From: Formicarius rufipectus
Taxonomy: Eukaryota; Chordata; Aves; Passeriformes; Formicariidae
Assembly (NCBI GenBank): GCA_013399695.1
Contig: VXAU01001352.1
Location: 702,195 to 766,194, forward strand
Direction: 5' to 3'
DNA: 64,000 bases
The notes under the pieces were generated by a model that was not told the origin of the DNA, did no database searches, and was given only the letters and a program-made list of their open reading frames with translations. Made by a program: the position numbers and the translations under genes. This document shows positions 1-21,600 of this stretch, one piece after another; position 1 is the stretch's first letter, and each line of letters opens with the position of its first letter.

Positions 1-994
1 ATTTATAGATGTAATGTAGATGTTGTTGTGTCTTTTGGAGTTCAGAGTTTGTTTTGACCTTAAATCCCTGGTGGGAGGGTAAATTCTGTCACTGCACAGG
101 GATTTTCCCATGTCTTAAGAACTGTGCAAGCATTCACAAATAGTTATATTTCTACTGGGATAGGTAGGGAGTGAAATAAAGGGGTGGAAAGATAGAGATC
201 TGCTAAAACTATAACATGCTTGATTTTTTTTTTTTCCCCTAAGTCAATGGAGTTGTTGGGTTTTGTGTTTCTGCACACACACATTAAACTGTGTGGATTA
301 CCTGTCACAGAGCCTTTTGGTGCTGCTGAGATGCAGAGATTTGTGTTTGAGCAGTCATGAGACTGACACAGCTATTCCAAATATACTGAATAACTACATT
401 TGTGGATAAATTGAGTCTTTCTACTCAGTGTAAACTAGATTATACTTTTAGCTTCTGGTTGACTTATTGAAACTGGGTATTTATGGGTTTAAACTTTGCT
501 TGCTTTTGCCTGTAAGAGTACACTAGCTAATCCTTGCTGTCTTAATGCTTGATATTTAAGCTGGAAATTCCTTCAAAAGAGTGTTCTTCCCCTGCAGCTG
601 TTGTATCACATGTTTGTGATATGGTATTTTATGGTGTTGACTCACTGTGGCTTCCTTTTTCAATTCTTGGGTAGTAAACTAGCAAGAATTTTTGACATTT
701 ACTGTGTTGCTAAAAGAAAATGTAGTGTTCTACATACCAAAATGTGAATCTTTTCCCTTAATTGCTCTTGGTTGCTGTGAATCCACTTGTTCTGTTTCCA
801 AATGGTGTGAAAGATTTCTTTGCTTAAGTAACAAAATAGATGAGCTCAGTATAATTTGTGGAATGACTTCCAGTGAAAAGGCAGCAGAACTGAAATGAAG
901 TCATTAGATATGTAGGGATTTGAAACAAATCCACTTTAAACAGTTCATGTGGGAGAAGGAAAAGAAACTAACAAAGCAATTATTTTTCTTCTAG
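1..994 (+). other. RALA: RALA intron (3' part of the intron preceding the first coding exon)
   Basis: Non-coding sequence leading to a pyrimidine-rich acceptor (ttatttttcttctag, AG at 993-994). The RALA promoter and non-coding first exon must lie to the left of the window. The small open frame at 692-898 has no family resemblance that I recognise. No repeat family identified here. Confidence 0.8.
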
Positions 995-10282
<9,288 letters not shown>

Positions 10283-10319
10283 TCAAAAGCCTGGATTCCT
10301 TTCCTACCCTGACCATACT

Positions 10320-10325
10320 AATAAA
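10320..10325 (+). promoter_or_regulatory. RALA: Possible proximal poly(A) signal of RALA
   Basis: AATAAA 38 bases after the stop codon. The downstream GT-rich element is weak, so use is uncertain. Confidence 0.3.
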
Positions 10326-12037
10326 AACCATAATTTATAAGCATGCCATTGAAGGCTGAAGTGACTGAAATTACCCTAACTTGTTGGAAAATGTAATGTA
10401 CCACTAAAAGCATGAATTGGAGCTGCACTGAAAGTCAAATTCACTGAAAACAAATTATGTGGCTTCAACAGAAGCAAAGTTCAGTCCATTTCATAATTGC
10501 CTACCTTCTCACATTTCTTCTGAATGTAGTGTTTCATAGGCAAGTCTTTTCTTTAATAGTGAACAGCGGGGCAAAATAATACTTTGTGGGTTCTTATAAA
10601 GCATACTTTTTTATCACTGGTAATTGTCAATTCATCTTGTCTTTTGTTGCCTTGAAAATGACAATTATGACCATGGTACCCAACAAAGCAGTGTGCAGCT
10701 GTTTTGCCATGGAGTAATGCAACTTCCAAAAGAATAATGTATATGTGAACAGCTACGCTGAGGAAAACTATGTGTGGTTCTGCTTTACCTGATTAACTTA
10801 GGAGAGTGATGTAATCCTGACATTGAAACATTTGAATATGCCTTAATTTCAAAACCCAAACATAGCAGGCTGCTTAATCAAGGGTGTGCTTTGGACTTTG
10901 CTGCACGGAGGAGCGAGACTGCCCTCTCCTCACAGGAAGGGTTTTGCTACCCAGCTCTCTGCTGGCGGAGTCTCTTCTTTAAATGTGTGCCATACTCCGG
11001 AGTTGGGAATAACACAGAGCATATTCTGTCACGTGGTGAACACCACGGCATCTTAAAACTAGGAGCTCAGAATACATACAAGAGTGAAGTCATAAAGCCT
11101 GTGGCACATCCAAGCCTGCAGTGGTCGTTTAAAATTTAACGTTCTGGTACCTTGAGACTTCCCTCTTGCGCATAGGTTTGTGTCTCGGTGTTCCTTGGGC
11201 TGTAGCTCCCTGGAATGGGGTGGAGTGGGGCTGATCTAGTAGTGCTGATGTGCTTTGAGTTAAGATGTTGTCTGGCCAATTCTGGTTCATTTCTTTTGTG
11301 TTGCTGAGACTCAGCTATGGGACCGTGGTGTGTTAACGCTGAAGCTCTTTGCAGATTTTGTACTGTTCAGTCCATGTTGATTTTAAAATGGGCGACAGCG
11401 TAGCTACTTTTTCTAGTTAATGTTGATATCCAGCAAGCAGACAGTGCTTTGCAATAACAGAAACACTTGACATGCACAGCCCAAATCCCCAAACAAAACA
11501 TACTGCCTCGGTTGCTTCAGAACAGCACACGGTTAGTATGCTACATCTTAACTAGGAATATACCAGAATGTTTGAGGGTTTTGGACTCCTCTAGGGTGAG
11601 ACAGACTAGATCAATTCCACAAACTCTTATACTTTTTATACATGTGTAAGCCTATAACTGACAGTTTAAAGCGTGCTCAAGCAAACTAGGTAACAAATAT
11701 TTAACTTTCATGCTAACAGATGTTTTAGGGACTCAAGTCTTAGAAGTTATATTTGTCATGTTAAATATTTATCAATAGGAATTTTGTATGTGCATTTAGT
11801 AGACTGCCAAGTGCAGAATTAAAGTTACTCATGTAACTGGCAAGTAAGCCAGTCTTCATCTTACTGTGTACTCATTTGGGTCTATTAGCCAGGGAGTCTA
11901 ACCACTAACATTGTGACTTTGCTTTGGAACCTGTGTACTGGGAACTGAGGTGTTATGAAGCCACTGGACACATGAAAACTGTCTTGGCTGATGCCTTATC
12001 CTATCCTTTTATTTGCTATTTGAGCCATTGAAAGATG

Positions 12038-12043
12038 AATAAA
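12038..12043 (+). promoter_or_regulatory. RALA: Distal poly(A) signal of RALA
   Basis: AATAAA followed within about 60 bases by T/GT-rich sequence (ttttctaaaatacttgtgcagttttaattg). It is the last good signal before the intergenic region. Confidence 0.7.
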
Positions 12044-12588
12044 CTTCCATTTTTCTAAAATACTTGTGCAGTTTTAATTGATTGATAGCTATAATTGATA
12101 AATGTTGCTATAGCTGGTGCCAGTTGTCAAGCAGTTAAGCCTAAATATTCCAGAAACTTGGTTTGTGTGTGTGAATCAAATTGTACATCAATTAGAATGA
12201 TAAAAGCCTGTGTATTTGCTATGTTTTATCAAGACCTAGTTTACTTAATTGTAATAAGAAAAAATATCAGAAAACAGGTAAACAAACTGAGGCAACCTTG
12301 TTCCAGAATTACTTTGCCATAAAAATAGGAAGTTGAGATTTAAAAACAAAAAAACAACCAACCCAATAAAAACAAACCACCCCCAACCTACATAAGTTTT
12401 AATAAAATAAAAATGTATTCTAAGTCATTTTCTTTAGGCATACTGCAGGAGAACATGGATGTTCTTCCTCAGCCTGCAGGGAATATAGTGCATTGTGTAT
12501 TACAGGACTTTGGGGGTGTGTTTAGAGTCACCCAAACTGAGTTTACATTTGCATCACAGAGAAGTGCTGGTTTAGCCTCCCTGTGTGT

Positions 12589-12755
12589 CTAGAACTCCTG
12601 GGTCCAGCTGCTTAGCGTCCTCTGGGCGTGAGGACACTTTTCATCCCGTTTCTCCAAAACGTTGATACTTTCTTTACAGGCAGGATCAAAGTAGTAGGAG
12701 GTCCCTCCAAATTCACCTAATGCTGGCAGTGCTGTGGCTCCCTCTTGTGAATTGC
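12589..12755 (-). other. Unidentified coding-like terminal exon (minus strand)
   Basis: Read on the minus strand, an acceptor with a pyrimidine-rich lead (ctctgcacttttaccacaccag) is followed by 54 open codons and TAG (12589-12591). The predicted peptide is polar and mixed in composition (for example FGGTSYYFDPACKES and EKRDEKCPHAQ), unlike a random AT-rich translation. Downstream on the minus strand an ATTAAA motif near 12400 could serve as poly(A) signal. I recognise no family and found no convincing upstream exon, so it may be a pseudogene relic or chance. Confidence 0.25.
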
Positions 12756-15700
12756 CTGGTGTGGTAAAAGTGCAGAGACACATCCTAATTTGTAAAAAGT
12801 TATAAAGTTCAGTTTTCTGTTATGTATGAATATGAAACTAACATTTTTTATGCCAACCCCACTTTTTTCTGTAGCTTTCCATAGCTTCAAAGACTCCATT
12901 GGCTTTGGAAAATGTTGGCTAAGAAGTCTGTGCTCTGTCTGGTAGTTCCTGTAGCCTCCTGGAGAGCACACAGCCCCTTCACAGTAGTGGTGTCCAGCAG
13001 TTTTGTTTGACTGTTCTGTAACAGCATCATTTCCCATTCACAGAGACCCTGCTAACCTCCCACCAGGATGCAGCATTAGCATCACCTCCCCTTTGGCCCT
13101 TCCAGGGGCTGTCACAATGGGTAAAACACTGTCCCTGTCAGAGCCTGATGCTCCCTCTATTCATCTCTAGGAACCAAATAGTTTATGTGTGGAAGCGGTT
13201 TGCTGTGTTTTGGGGGCCAAGCTTTGTTCTCTGCCTGCTCCCAGTCCAGTGCAAAGTGTGGAGTGGGAGTGCATCCCATACACCTGGCCCTGGGGCTGCA
13301 CACCCACTCATGTGCATTGCCAAACCCACTCCTGCCATTGGCTGTGACTTAAGGAAGTGACTGGGTGGTTTTTTTAAGAGGTGACTCAAAGAAATTTCTC
13401 CTTGTGTGTTTTTGTGGCAGCTTCAGCTTGTTACTGAAGCTGAATGGTAGGAAGCGTGCCAGTGTTGCTAATGCTGGAGTCTGAGTTAATCCTTGATCTA
13501 AATCCTTGGACCAGACTGGAATAGTTTTGGTTGAAGCTTCACTGTCAAAGAAAAGCTGAAATGCATCCCACCTGAGATCTGCCCAGCCTCTTCTCCTTTT
13601 CAGAAGGTCCTGATTAGGTCTAACCAGCTGCCTAACTGGTACAGTCCATTTAGGGAAAATAGAAGACATAATTTGTTCTGTTGGTGTGCTAGGCTATTTT
13701 CTTCATCTCTCTTCCTGCTGTGCAGATCTAGAAATATATATGTATACACTTAACGAGCTTGGTAACAGTCACATTTTTTCTAGTTGTCTGTGTTGGATTT
13801 GGCTGGATTTAGGGCAGGAAAGCGAGGAGAGGAAGAGGGAAGCTGATCTCTGCTCCACCTGGTGGCAAGCAGCCACCATCCATGGGCAGCCGTGGAAGCA
13901 CATGGGCCAACGGGAGTGGCAGGAACCCAGATGAAAGCTCAGAGGGTCTTTGCAATGCTTGGGGAGCTAAGACAAGGAGTGGGAACCAAAACTGCGCACC
14001 AGGGATAGGCACAAAGCACTGGCATGTTCCTGCTGCCCAAAGCAAGGCAGGACAGACTGCAAAGCAGATACATGCCTTTGTTTCCTCCTCCTGGCAGCAC
14101 CAGCACTCATTTTCAGGTATTAGTGCCTGAGTCACAGCACCTGCAGTGCTGTTGGACCTACATTTTCTCCACTCCTCTGCCTTTCTCCTCCCAGAGCTCG
14201 CTCTCCTTGGCTTCTGAAAGGGAAGCAGACTGGGAGTCACTGATCTGGGTAATGCTGCTGGGCACAGAGCAAGAAGGGGCTGGAGGCAGGGTGGAAGAGC
14301 CTCACCCATAGACCACAGCAACCATGGAAGCCCTGGAGGAGGGTCTGGGATTTTGAGGCAGCACAGTTATTCTTCCCTCTGTGCTTCTTATGGGGGAGAA
14401 GGCTCGAGTTGTCCATTTTCCACCTTCTCACCCTTGGTTAATGCTAGGACAGCTCATTGCCAGGGTCCCAGACACAAAGCAGAGCATCTGGTACAACACT
14501 GCCCCATGGATGTCCCAGCAGAGAGAGGAGGCACGATGATAACCAGCAGATTGGGTGTTTTATTTTAGACACTGGATGAGGCCCTGAAAGTAACGAGTTG
14601 GTTTTTGCCTTCAACTGAGCTCAGCACGCTTGGTTTGGTATGTTTCTGTTTATAGTTATTTTTCTTTTTGCTTCTTTTGTGAAGAAGAACTTAAGAGATA
14701 GAGTTGGGGGTTTTTTTTCAGTGATAACAAACCAGACCCATTGGCTGAAATACTGCCAGACTAATGTGGTAAATACCAGTCATCTCTAAAGAATGAGGCT
14801 AAGAGGGTAATCCTTCTGTTTTGTCTGAAAACTGCCAACATGCCTACTGAAATAGCCCAGGGAAGTGTCAAAAGATGTGCTGTGTCCGTGGATGGCACTG
14901 CTGTGGGTGGCTGGGACTCCTGTGTCAGAGCTGACTTGAGGAGATGTCCTCAGGTGCTTCTGACAGACTTATGCGGGATCCAGCAGGAAGGAAACCAAGA
15001 GGATTTGGTTGCCCCAGTGCTGTCAGGTGAGTCATTTTTCTTGTTTCTGAGAAAAAGCACATAATAATCCAGTTGTGCCACTGCTTCTGGCTTTGCAGCA
15101 CTGTTTAAATCTGCAGTGCAACAAGGACATCTTCCATTGGCTTCCTCTACATTTCATACACGATAAATACCCAGATTCACAGATACGGTGCCCAGAGTGT
15201 GGGTTTTAATGAGCAAACCCACATGACCCCACAAGGAGGGCTCAGTCCACAGAGACCTCTGTGGAGTTGCTCTTCTGATCCTGGTTCCCTTTGTTGCATT
15301 GAAAAGAGGTAAGGGCACATTCCACCCTACTCCAAGAACGTGGCTGTCTCTAGGGTAGGACACTTGTCCAAGTGGGACAATGCCCTTGGTCCATTAAGTG
15401 CTGCTGTTTGCTGCAGTAACAGCAGCCAGAAGAAACCCTGGCTTAGAGCATGTTCCTTGATATAAGGTTTGTTCTGTAATTTTTTATGATCCTCTGTCTT
15501 CATGGAGGGAGGAAGAAAATAGGGGGATGCTTTTCATTTAACTTATATTTCATTTTTGTGTGAAGACCTCGATCCTTTTGTGTGGAAAGGGAGGTTTAAA
15601 CCACAAGCATTTCAACAATGCCTGTTACATCCTGGGGTGTGGTGATGCTCACAGGTGTCCGTGGCCACCCCACACCTCCTGCCCAGGGGATGTGCCCCAG

Positions 15701-17417
15701 GTCAGCCTGGAGCCCTCAGTCACTGTCTGAGCCATGCTGCAGGAGTGCCCCTCTCTGCCCAGGGCCCTGGCAGAATCTGACTTGCTCTGCTCAGGTGCTC
15801 TCCTGTAGAGATTGCTTGGTTGGCCACCAAAGATTGGGCCAGATGCACCTTCTTTCTGAGGACTGCTGCTCCCAGGCTCGTGTGTTTGACTGGGAAGGTG
15901 AACAGGACATCCTGCATCAGGCTGAGGGCTTGATCTCTGAGCCTTGCTACTGCCAGACACATGGGGAGGTGTTGTCCTGTGGGAACACTGCAGAACTGGA
16001 TAAACACAGAAAATTTTCAAGAAACAGCTTTTGCAAACTTGTGCAGATGGTCCCTTTATCTCCAGATGATCCACAGCTCTCACCCCACTCAGGAGGTCCA
16101 TGCCTCCTTCCCACAAGGTGACAGAGCCAAAGCTGAGAGATGGTTGTGGGTGTTCACTGCCTTCTGCCAGTGCAGGGCTGGGAAGAACTGTCCTCAGAGG
16201 TTTCCCCAGCATGTACTGGTCTCCAGTTTCTTGAGATGGAGGCTTTCCAAAAGTTTCTTGAAGCAACAGGCACAAATTAGAAGGCAGAGAGAAAAGATAA
16301 AACACAGAGAAAAGATTTTTTTACTTTGGTAGACATCAGCTGTGTGAGCCCAGGGAGTCAGAGGTTCAGGCAGGGGCAGGGCAGGGCATGGGTACCTACA
16401 GTTACAGAGCCAGCAAGCCCTGGTAAACTCCCAAAGGCAGCAATAGGCATGACTTGGTTCTGGGAAACAGTTGATGAGGAATTATGGCCCAGAACAAGAT
16501 GGTGCTGGCATTGGCACCAGGCTGGCTCTGGTGCCTCCTCTCCAGGGGGAATAATGCCTCAGAGACCCATGATTGTTCAGAGGTGCACAGTGGACTGGTG
16601 CCACATGGCAGAGCTTGGGGGAGGAACCCCAGGGAACTGCCACGGAGCTCCTCCTAAACCCTGCACAGCACCATCTGTGGCCATCCTTTGCCACTGAGCC
16701 GGGAAAGATGGGCAGGAGAGTCTGGTAGAGCCACCCTTGGGGCCCACCCTGGAAGTCTGGGAAGATTCCTCCTCCCCGGGTGTGGTGCACAGGGTAAAAA
16801 ACACCCCAAGGACACTTTGCAGCCCATCGTGGGTGAAAAAGAGGCTTTCTCCTCAAGCTGCAGGGCCATCCCGTTTCCTACAGCTGCTGATCCCGTCAGG
16901 GATGGCCATGTTGGACTGTACTTTTTCTCTGCCCTTTCCCTGCACTGACCCCTTTCAGTGCAAAGGACAGCACCAGCACTGTCACCTGGCCCCTCCCTGT
17001 GCCCAGGCCGTGGTCATGCTTAAGGGCAGGATCTTTTAAGGATCCCTGGAAGGGTCCTGGCTCCTTTACTGTGAGGAAAAGGTTAAAAACAAGTAATCAT
17101 TTATCTCCTTGGATCAGGGACTTACCTAGGCATCTTTGGAGACTCTGTCTCTTGTCCACTGGGAGGTGGCCTGCCCGACCCTGGGTTGTTCTGCCCAGCT
17201 GCCTCTTGATAACAGGCAGGATGGACTGTGTTCCTTAAGGAGACATGCATTTCTACTGGGTCCATGAATTACAGAGTCCTGTGAGCTTTGGTTCTACTGC
17301 TAGTCACTGTCATTTTTAAATCTCTGTAGGATGAGGCTACTCCCTTGCAACTGTGCGTTTCTTTCCTACCCAATTCTTCACAAATTTGGAGATTCCATAT
17401 GCAGACACTTGACCCAC

Positions 17418-17640
17418 TGAATCACAGAATCAGGATGGAACACATTTAGATTGGAAAAGACCTTTAAGGCTACGGAGTCCAAAGGCAAACCCAGCACTGC
17501 CGAGTCCATCATTAAACCATGTGCCCAAGTGTCACACCTCCAGGTGGGAAATTCCTCCAGGGATGGGGACTCCACCACTTCCCTGGCAGCCTGTTCAAGT
17601 CCTTGTCAGCCCTTTCAGTGAAGACATTTTCCTGCTTTTT
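17418..17640 (-). mobile_element. CR1 LINE 3' fragment
   Basis: It begins tgaatcacagaatcagg, followed by ttggaaaagaccttta, continuing with ggggactccaccacttccc and cagcctgttcaag, the reverse complement of the avian CR1 3' region. It is more diverged than the copy in RALA. Ends are approximate. Confidence 0.88.
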
Positions 17641-18145
17641 GCTCTGGCAGTTGGAGGACACAGTACAAGCAGGTGTCAAGGAAGTATCTTAAGAGGGACA
17701 GAAAGAAGCAGGTAAGAGAGGTATAAATGTCTGTGTGGGCTATCTGAATGTACTGCCCTGGTGTCAACACTGTGCATTAGACAAATCTTATTAAACCAAA
17801 GGAAATTTCAAATGGAAAAAAATTAATTCTGAATTTGTACAATTAAATAATATTCACAGATTAATATTCTTTGAAATGTTTTGCTGTTGGCAGAATTTTT
17901 CTGTTTCTCCCACTCCCTTATTACTTAAAAGACAAAGTTTGTTGATTCAGGCAACTTAAGTAATTTTGTGTTGATTTACATAAATTGATATCAAGTTGGT
18001 ACTTGATCTCCATAGATTTCCCATTAAATCAGCACTACTGAGGACCCTAAAGAGAGAAAAGAGTGTCTGGGCAGTGCAATATTCCTGAGTAAACTTCACT
18101 AAGTTTTATATGTATTTACACAGTGATATTGCAAGAGATACCTTG

Positions 18146-18268
18146 GGGAAAGGGAAAATGATGGAAGAGTCAGGAGGGGTGGAGGAGGAAAGGGAAAAGG
18201 AAGGGGAAGGCAGAGTGTCTGATTTAGGTGAGAGGGAGGACATGAGGGGAGAGGGAAGGGAAAGATAA
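18146..18268. repeat. Polypurine (GGAA-rich) tract
   Basis: About 120 bases are almost entirely purine on the plus strand (runs such as ggggaaagggaaaatg and ggaaaaggaaggggaagg), with only short pyrimidine interruptions. Confidence 0.7.
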
Positions 18269-19982
18269 AAACAACCCAGCCCTCCACCTGCAAGTTATAA
18301 ATTTTAATTTTTAACTCTCTGCATGTTTGGGGGGAATTGTACTTGCAAGAGAAAAAGCAGGTTGATACTGGACAACTGGAAACAAAAATTCAAAGAACTC
18401 TAGATACTTGTTGCTGCTCAGGAGAAAAACCAGACATCTCTTTCCACCACCATCCCCAAAAAACCCTCAAACAAATTAAAATCAACTTTAAAATACCTTC
18501 CAAGTCAACAAATAAGCCCTGAAGAATTCTGCTGAAAAAGATCCTTAAACTACTGAAAACTTTTCCTATTTTTTATCTAGATGAATTGATAAGTTTGTCA
18601 TGCACCAGAAGGAGGTTGCTAAGGACTTTGTACACATGGTAGCAAAGACAGGACACAGGAACTTTCAAAAAGGAAGAAAGTACAACAAATTGCTTGACAA
18701 AAAAAAGAGTGCTAACATTGCCCATGAGTAGCACGGTCTCCTCCTTAGCATATGACCAGCTCAGAATCATTTTGTACCAAGTGCATTACCCTAAAGATGG
18801 TGAGCAGTTGCTGAGAGCAGACTCTTGAAAGCCTGAATGTGCTTTTGCAGATAAAACAAACTGAGTAAAAAACCAACATATAACTTGAAGTTTTGGGTTT
18901 GGTTTTTTTTCTTTAATTACCTAAATGTTACCCCAAGTTTCCTCCATTGGATGACTACCAGGGAAGTGCTTTTCTGAGGGCTCCATTTCTAGAACTGGCA
19001 TCCAAATACTTTTGGAGCTGATAGTATTTTGGCTGTAACTTCCCAGTTGTGTTTTTCTCTAGTGTTGCCCACCATTTTCATGTGCCAACCACACCATAAT
19101 ACCCTGCAGGACACACAGCACCTGCAACCAACATTCCTGTGGCACAAAGTTTCAGCTGGCTGTGGAGCCACCAAGCATCTCCTCAGAGTTCTGATTCTCA
19201 CACCACTGCAGGTGCCACTGCTAAAGCCTAATCTGGAGTTCCCTTCTCTACTGTTGGCTCTTCCTCACTGAGCCTTGTGGAAACAAAGTTGTAACATGTC
19301 TTGAATATTCTGGGTCTTTGCAAAGCCAGAATTGGCACTGTGCCATGAGTGTCTTCAATGCTTCTGAAGGATTTCATTCTCTGTAAGGGGTCTGTTCAGG
19401 TATGCTTTGTTATGTCAGGAATCTATGTATTTCTATAGGTTTTCATGTCAAATCCTGTGCTGCCATCACCTGTCGGCTGACAGCTGCCAACACTGACATG
19501 ACTGCAGTCGGCAAATCCCCCTACAACCTGGTGAGGCCAATTTCCAGGCAGAGTAAACTCCCTGTCATCAGCAGCTTAGCTTCTAGTTAAGCTTCTCTGA
19601 CCAGTCACGGGGCTTGCTCCACAAGGAAAGCACCAGCTAACCACACAGCTTCTCCAAATAACACCTTCCTGCTCCAGGAGCGCCAGCTAATGCTTGGGAG
19701 CAAACCAGAAACTGCAGCCTGTGTTGCATCGTTTAGATCTGCCCTGTGTCATTGCCCACGGTCCCCACAGCTGCCTTCGTGATGGGCTGTTGGCTTGCTG
19801 GGTTCTGTGCTTTGTTTTTTAACGTGCCAGGAGCTGATGGGGCACTGGCTTTGCTGAGTGTGCTGCAACACACCCTGCAGAATCTCCTCAGAGCTGCTGA
19901 GCATCTGGACACAGAAAGCAGCAAAACGGAGCAACAAAGCTGAGAGCAACCTCCAGACCACTCTGGAAAGATAACCTATCCC

Positions 19983-20702
19983 TGTCCTGGTTATGGTAGC
20001 CAGATCAGTTTGCCACTGGGTGGGTGTGTATTCTAAACCCTCTATATCATTTTTCTCATGAACTGCCCACCATGGCCCATTGGCAGCAGCTGCCCAGGGC
20101 ACACCCCATCCCTCAGGGTATGGGGAGTATTTGGGAACTCCTGTGGGATAAGAGGTGTTCCTGCCTTCACACCTATGACTCAGTTGTGATAACTCCCTCT
20201 GGGGAGCCACCAGCACCTTCACACCCACCTGAGGGGTCATGTCTGCTCAGGGGCCAGCAGGGATGCCAAAAATATGCTGTGATTGACCTCACAGAGTAAA
20301 TCACCCACTGTGGAACTCCCCACCCTGGGCAGGGGGACTGGTCGTTCCCATCTGAGCCCAAGCAGAGTTTGGGATTTTGGGGCTGGGATCTCTCTTCAGA
20401 TCCAGAGGAGCAGAACCACGACTGGACTGAGACTGCCACCGGACTGCAACCATCATTGTCACCAGCAGATTTCTTCCTTTGAACTCAGGGGGGTCCATGT
20501 GGTGCTCAGCACAGTGGTTGGTGAGCTCCATCCTGCTCGTGCCCCACTGTGCTGGGCTGCACTTCTGTTTTTGTGGCACAAACGGATTTTCCTTCTCTAT
20601 CAGTGTATTTTGTGATCTTTTTTATTAAATTGTTATTTTGATTTGCAATCCCATTCTGAGTTGGATTCATTTCTCCTGCCGGTTTAACTTGAAACTGGCA
20701 CA
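19983..20702 (+). mobile_element. Solo ERV LTR with perfect 5-bp target duplication
   Basis: The element starts TGTCCTGG and ends GAAACTGGCACA, flanked by ATCCC at 19978-19982 and again at 20703-20707. An ATTAAA signal at 20624-20629 near the right end indicates plus orientation. At 720 bases with TG...CA termini and no internal genes, it is a solo LTR. The 5-bp duplication fits ERV1/ERVL-class integrase. It is a different family from the two LTRs in RALA. Perfect duplication suggests a fairly recent insertion. Confidence 0.85.
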
Positions 20703-20707
20703 ATCCC

Positions 20708-21600
20708 CCAACAGCCAGAGATGGGATCTGTGGGGCACAGCACCCACACAGCTCCTGCCAACGCGTGGGGTACGGTGCTGCTGATCCCCAGGCCCTGCAG
20801 GGCTTTCACGAGGCGCAGCACGGTGATAAAAAACACGATTCCGCAAAGTTTAAACCCGTCGGAGCAACCCTCCCTGGACAGGGAGCTCCCCTCCCTGGCC
20901 AGCAGGTGAGTCAGCACACCAGGCTTTCCCTCACCATCCTATGGGACGCGCCAAAGAGAAAAAAGAGCGTGGTTGTTCCCAAAGTGACATGTGCCTTAAG
21001 AGAAAGCCTGAAGGGAAATACCCGTGTGTGTGTGTGTAACTACAGAAATACGTCACAAAAGCTTTGATGACAACCTTTGCAAGAAATGTGGGCTGGAACA
21101 GAGTGGGGGAAGGAATGTAGCACGCTTTTGGAAGGCTTGCTGGAAGCAGATGATGCACAGGACCTGGACAGGAAAGATATACTTTTGCTTGGGTATGGAA
21201 AAGAAGAAACAATAGAGGAATTCAAGAAGCTGAAATACAACAGTGAAAAGCAGGTGCATTTCTTTGGTTTGGTTCTTTGTGTCATGTTTTACAAAGAAGA
21301 GTAACCAGTACGTATGGAAGCCACCGAACAACAATTAGGTATCAAGGTGCCCAGAAGACTATTAAATTCCTAGCTTAAATTACGCTTTTAGGGCACTTAT
21401 GAGGACATTGAAGATGACACGGCAGAGTCAGCTCAGGAAGCTAGGCTGAGGCACACGCAGCAGAGTCGCTGCTCCAGTCATGGAATTCAATACAACCATG
21501 AAAAACCCAAAGTATAGAAAGGGGAGAAAAAGCGAAGAGCGAGCTTCAGACTTCATTAGGGCACGAAATCAGAAATCAAGCTGGGAAGGAAACATTAAAC
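20708..21600 (+). other. Segment between solo LTR and CpG island with coding-like pieces
   Basis: The stretch right of the LTR contains an open frame ending at a strong donor-like site (AGCAG|gtgagtcag near 20907), a (TG)n acceptor-like site at about 21045, and the better supported pair of open segments at 21077-21253 and 21392-21517. On the minus strand 20703-20917 is also open and predicts a hydrophobic run (CGIVFFITVLRL). Which strand, if either, is real cannot be decided by eye. Confidence 0.35.
21077..21517 (+). other. Unidentified two-exon coding-like ORF upstream of CDK13
   Basis: An open frame (21071-21253) runs into a donor CAG|gtgcat. After a 138-base GT-AG intron (acceptor cttttag, AG 21390-21391) the same phase continues for 41 codons to TAG at 21515-21517. 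The joined peptide is charged and acidic (for example EETIEEFKKLKYNSEKQ and TYEDIEDDTAESAQEARL), with ordinary codon variety rather than low complexity. Just upstream (21046-21117) another frame is open with a protein-like peptide (TTFARNVGWNRVGEG), so a frameshifted pseudogene is possible. No family recognised. Confidence 0.3.

Larger units (their letters stand above)
10283..12060 (+). other. RALA: RALA 3' UTR
   Basis: Continuous sequence after the stop codon without splice or repeat signatures. A proximal AATAAA at 10320-10325 could give a very short UTR. A distal AATAAA at 12038-12043 fits the roughly 1.8-kb UTR expected for RALA. The exact cleavage site is inferred. Confidence 0.75.
12065..19977. 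other. Intergenic region between RALA and the upstream LTR of CDK13
   Basis: About 7.9 kb. It contains A-rich DNA at 12345-12410, one minus-strand coding-like terminal exon (12589-12755), GC-richer sequence without recognisable genes at about 13800-17250 that may be decayed retroelement, a CR1 tail (17418-17640), and a polypurine tract (18146-18268). Several open frames of 100-218 codons lie here on both strands, but they overlap each other and show no family motif. Confidence 0.6.

Noticed and set aside
13809..14321. Minus frame of 170 codons
   Set aside because: Composition is Leu/Pro/Ser-rich as expected from GC-rich non-coding DNA; plus frames in the same place are equally open, and there is no motif or splice support.
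15649..16305. Minus frame of 218 codons
   Set aside because: No recognisable domain, plus-strand frames of similar length overlap it, and the start context is arbitrary. It was kept out although it is the longest gap-free open frame in the intergenic region.
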